Origin: Andreprevotia chitinilytica DSM 18519
GTDB taxonomy: Bacteria > Pseudomonadota > Gammaproteobacteria > Burkholderiales > Chitinibacteraceae
DNA: 44,358 bases
NCBI RefSeq assembly: GCF_000711875.1
Contig: NZ_KL543993.1
Span: 40,522-84,879 of the forward strand
Reading direction: 5' to 3'
The position numbers and the translations under genes were made by a program. This document shows, piece by piece, positions 42,643 to 44,358 of this stretch (its first letter is position 1; each line of letters begins with the position of its first letter). The notes under the pieces were generated by a model. That model worked only from the letters and a program-made list of their open reading frames with translations. It searched no databases and was not told where the DNA came from.

Positions 42643-44358
42643 GTGCAATTCATTATTCGACTGAAGAAATCGTACTGGCTTGGTTTGGCTGGCTTGATGT
42701 TATTGGCAACTGGCACTAGCGTCCACGCGCGAGACATTGAGCCGCATTTCTATTATCAGCTTAGAACGCCTTGCATCCTCTGCTTTGGCGATGCGCCATA
42801 TAATGCGCCACAGAACACGGCAGAGGCTGTGTATGCAGTCATACTGCAAAATGCGCCTGCGTACACTGCCGCGCACCCTGAGCTGGTTCCTCCTCAGCAA
42901 GCACCGATCTATCAGGAGTTGTTTATTCCCGATGGTGATCAAACTACCAATGGAAGACACAATACTTATTACTGGCATTGGGTTACCCAGGTTAGCATTG
43001 CTAACAATTTGCCGCCAATATTGGAAGAATCGGGCATTATTCTGCATGCGGAATGCCCTGCGTACTTCCAGCTAAAGTTTGATGTTGTCGTTCCCTATCA
43101 GTCGAACAGGGCATATTGCGTCATGCTCGATCCCGCAGAGCCTGATTGCGACAGCTGCAACAAACCACCCAAAGCTGGCAATCCGATCCTCCCTTCGACT
43201 GGTTTGAAGCAGCAAATCGAAACCGATTACCAAGGTAGTAGCGGCAATACTTTGCGATTTACCCGTACCTATCGTAGTGACCGCAACACGTGGTCTAACA
43301 ACTACGCAGTCACAGGTATCGACTACGCCAACATTCAAGCCAATCTGAATGCAATCAACGGCGTTTGGCCTGATAACGCGTGCTATCCGGGTTTCGGTAC
43401 AACTACCGGCCAGTCTTGGTGTTTCCACTACATGGCCAACGCGGATCAATCCGGGGTTGCATTAGCAAACGATTTTGCAGTGCAACGTGGCGCGGATCGC
43501 ATACTGAATTTCGGAACGGCAACGAGTCTCGCACCTGCTGCCGACATCAACGACCGTGTGACAAAACTGACCGATGCCAGCGGCAACATTACTGGCTATA
43601 GCGTTGCTAATGCCGCCAACAATTCGACCGAGTTTTATGGTCTGACCGGGCAATTGCTGTCAGTCACCGACCGCAATGGTCAAGTGCAAACGTTCACTTA
43701 TTCCGACGCTGCTACACCAGCTGCCATTGCCCCGAGGTCGGGCCTGTTGACCAAAGTTGCCGATGCCTTCGGCCATGCCTTGTCATTTACCTACAATAGC
43801 GCCGGTCAAATGGCGACAATGACCGATCCCGCAGGCGGTGTTTATACCTATGCCTACGACGAAGCGAGTTCGATTGTTTTATCGGGTAACCCGGCTGCTG
43901 GCGTTCTAACTTCCGTGACCTACCCAGACGGCACAAAGAAAACTTATTGGTACAACGAACAGGACAAGACGGCGCAAAACAATCTGCCCTATGCCTTGAC
44001 CGGCATTACCGACGAAAACGGCGTGCGCTTTGCTACCTATACATACAACAGCGCTGGCAAAGCCACCTCCACCGAGCATGCAGGCAAGGTTGAGCATTAC
44101 GACGTTGTGAGCTTCACCGATATTACGAGTGTTAACACCCAAGCTACTGTCACCGATCCGCTCGGTGCACAACGCAACTATACATTCCAGAATGTGCTTG
44201 GCGTTGCCAAACCGATTGTTCAAACCCAGCCCGGTGGGGCCGGGAATCTGAACGCGTCGAATGCAACGACCTATAACGCGAACGGAAATGTGGCGAGTCG
44301 CACCGATTTCAATGGCGTTACAACGACCTATGCATACGACCAAGCCCGCAATCTCGAA
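42643..44358 (+). CDS. Secreted RHS/YD-repeat protein, 5' part only
   Basis: At least 572 residues; the frame is open to the window end. The start is a GTG with AGGGGAC about 6 nt upstream. A signal peptide (SYWLGLAGLMLLATGTSVHA) is followed by a Cys-containing domain (TPCILCFGDAPYN, HAECPAYF, EPDCDSCNKPPKAGNP) of about 170 residues, then the RHS start with LRFTRTYRSDRNTW and YD-type repeats (DAFGHALSFTYNSAGQM, DPAGGVYTYAYD, FNGVTTTYAYD). Such shells usually carry a variable C-terminal toxin with an immunity gene behind. That part lies outside. Secretion by Sec makes it unlike the PAAR-type T6SS RHS effectors. Confidence 0.88.
   Translation, partial: MQFIIRLKKSYWLGLAGLMLLATGTSVHARDIEPHFYYQLRTPCILCFGDAPYNAPQNTAEAVYAVILQNAPAYTAAHPELVPPQQAPIYQELFIPDGDQTTNGRHNTYYWHWVTQVSIANNLPPILEESGIILHAECPAYFQLKFDVVVPYQSNRAYCVMLDPAEPDCDSCNKPPKAGNPILPSTGLKQQIETDYQGSSGNTLRFTRTYRSDRNTWSNNYAVTGIDYANIQANLNAINGVWPDNACYPGFGTTTGQSWCFHYMANADQSGVALANDFAVQRGADRILNFGTATSLAPAADINDRVTKLTDASGNITGYSVANAANNSTEFYGLTGQLLSVTDRNGQVQTFTYSDAATPAAIAPRSGLLTKVADAFGHALSFTYNSAGQMATMTDPAGGVYTYAYDEASSIVLSGNPAAGVLTSVTYPDGTKKTYWYNEQDKTAQNNLPYALTGITDENGVRFATYTYNSAGKATSTEHAGKVEHYDVVSFTDITSVNTQATVTDPLGAQRNYTFQNVLGVAKPIVQTQPGGAGNLNASNATTYNANGNVASRTDFNGVTTTYAYDQARNLE

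Overview
The window is about 44 kb of moderately GC-rich DNA that reads like a betaproteobacterial chromosome. A Neisseriales relative (Chromobacteriaceae/Chitinibacteraceae type) is the best guess, from the proA-nadD-rsfS block, the separate cysD and cysN genes, and the overall protein flavour. This is inference; no database was searched.

Layout. (1) 0-6.8 kb is mostly housekeeping: an exported trypsin-like protease, proA, a Zeta-type P-loop kinase with a small upstream partner (a toxin-antitoxin-like pair translationally coupled to nadD), nadD, a hairpin repeat, rsfS, and sulfate activation (cysD, cysN). (2) 6.9-17.0 kb is a lower-GC accessory locus for a surface fibre. It holds a TPR/GT41/methyltransferase fusion and, on the other strand, an O-antigen-ligase-like membrane protein, then an operon behind a good sigma-54 site. 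That operon encodes a 60-residue pilin that is almost only the N-terminal helix, two paralogous small exported proteins, an ABC-2 permease, a TPR/GT9-like protein, a TPR membrane protein and an ABC ATPase. Four of these operon genes carry homopolymeric C/G tracts of 8-10 nt. A tRNA-Thr(CGU) closes the locus. (3) 17.4-21.7 kb holds a quinone oxidoreductase, a YqiA-like esterase, a DyP peroxidase and an LTA-synthase-like phosphotransferase. (4) 22.1-34.2 kb is an orphan nonribosomal peptide cluster: small membrane protein, SDR, stand-alone AMP ligase, PglD-like acyltransferase, FAD halogenase, Sfp-type PPTase, RBBP9-like hydrolase, a four-domain NRPS (C-A-T-TE) with a serine-type specificity code, a free carrier protein and a GNAT. 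Three related hairpin repeats punctuate it. A membrane-anchored Ntn-hydrolase acylase and a Kef-type antiporter follow. (5) 38.1-41.3 kb holds LysR, DUF2917 and MarR genes and a periplasmic solute-binding protein. (6) From 41.3 kb a 3' fragment of tRNA-Lys marks the probable edge of an integrated island with an XRE repressor, a palindromic operator, a small membrane protein and the start of a secreted RHS/YD-repeat protein that runs off the end.

How it fits together. The strongest candidate for an undescribed system is the fibre locus. The short pilin lacks a globular domain, and the two small exported proteins next to it could supply that domain as separate subunits, as described for the split PilA-N/PilA-C pilus of Geobacter. 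The glycosyltransferase, ligase and ABC genes would modify or handle the fibre, and the C/G tracts suggest phase variation. The second candidate is the halogenase/serine-NRPS cluster, predicted to release an acylated, possibly halogenated serine-containing small molecule, with the acylase as a possible late processing step.
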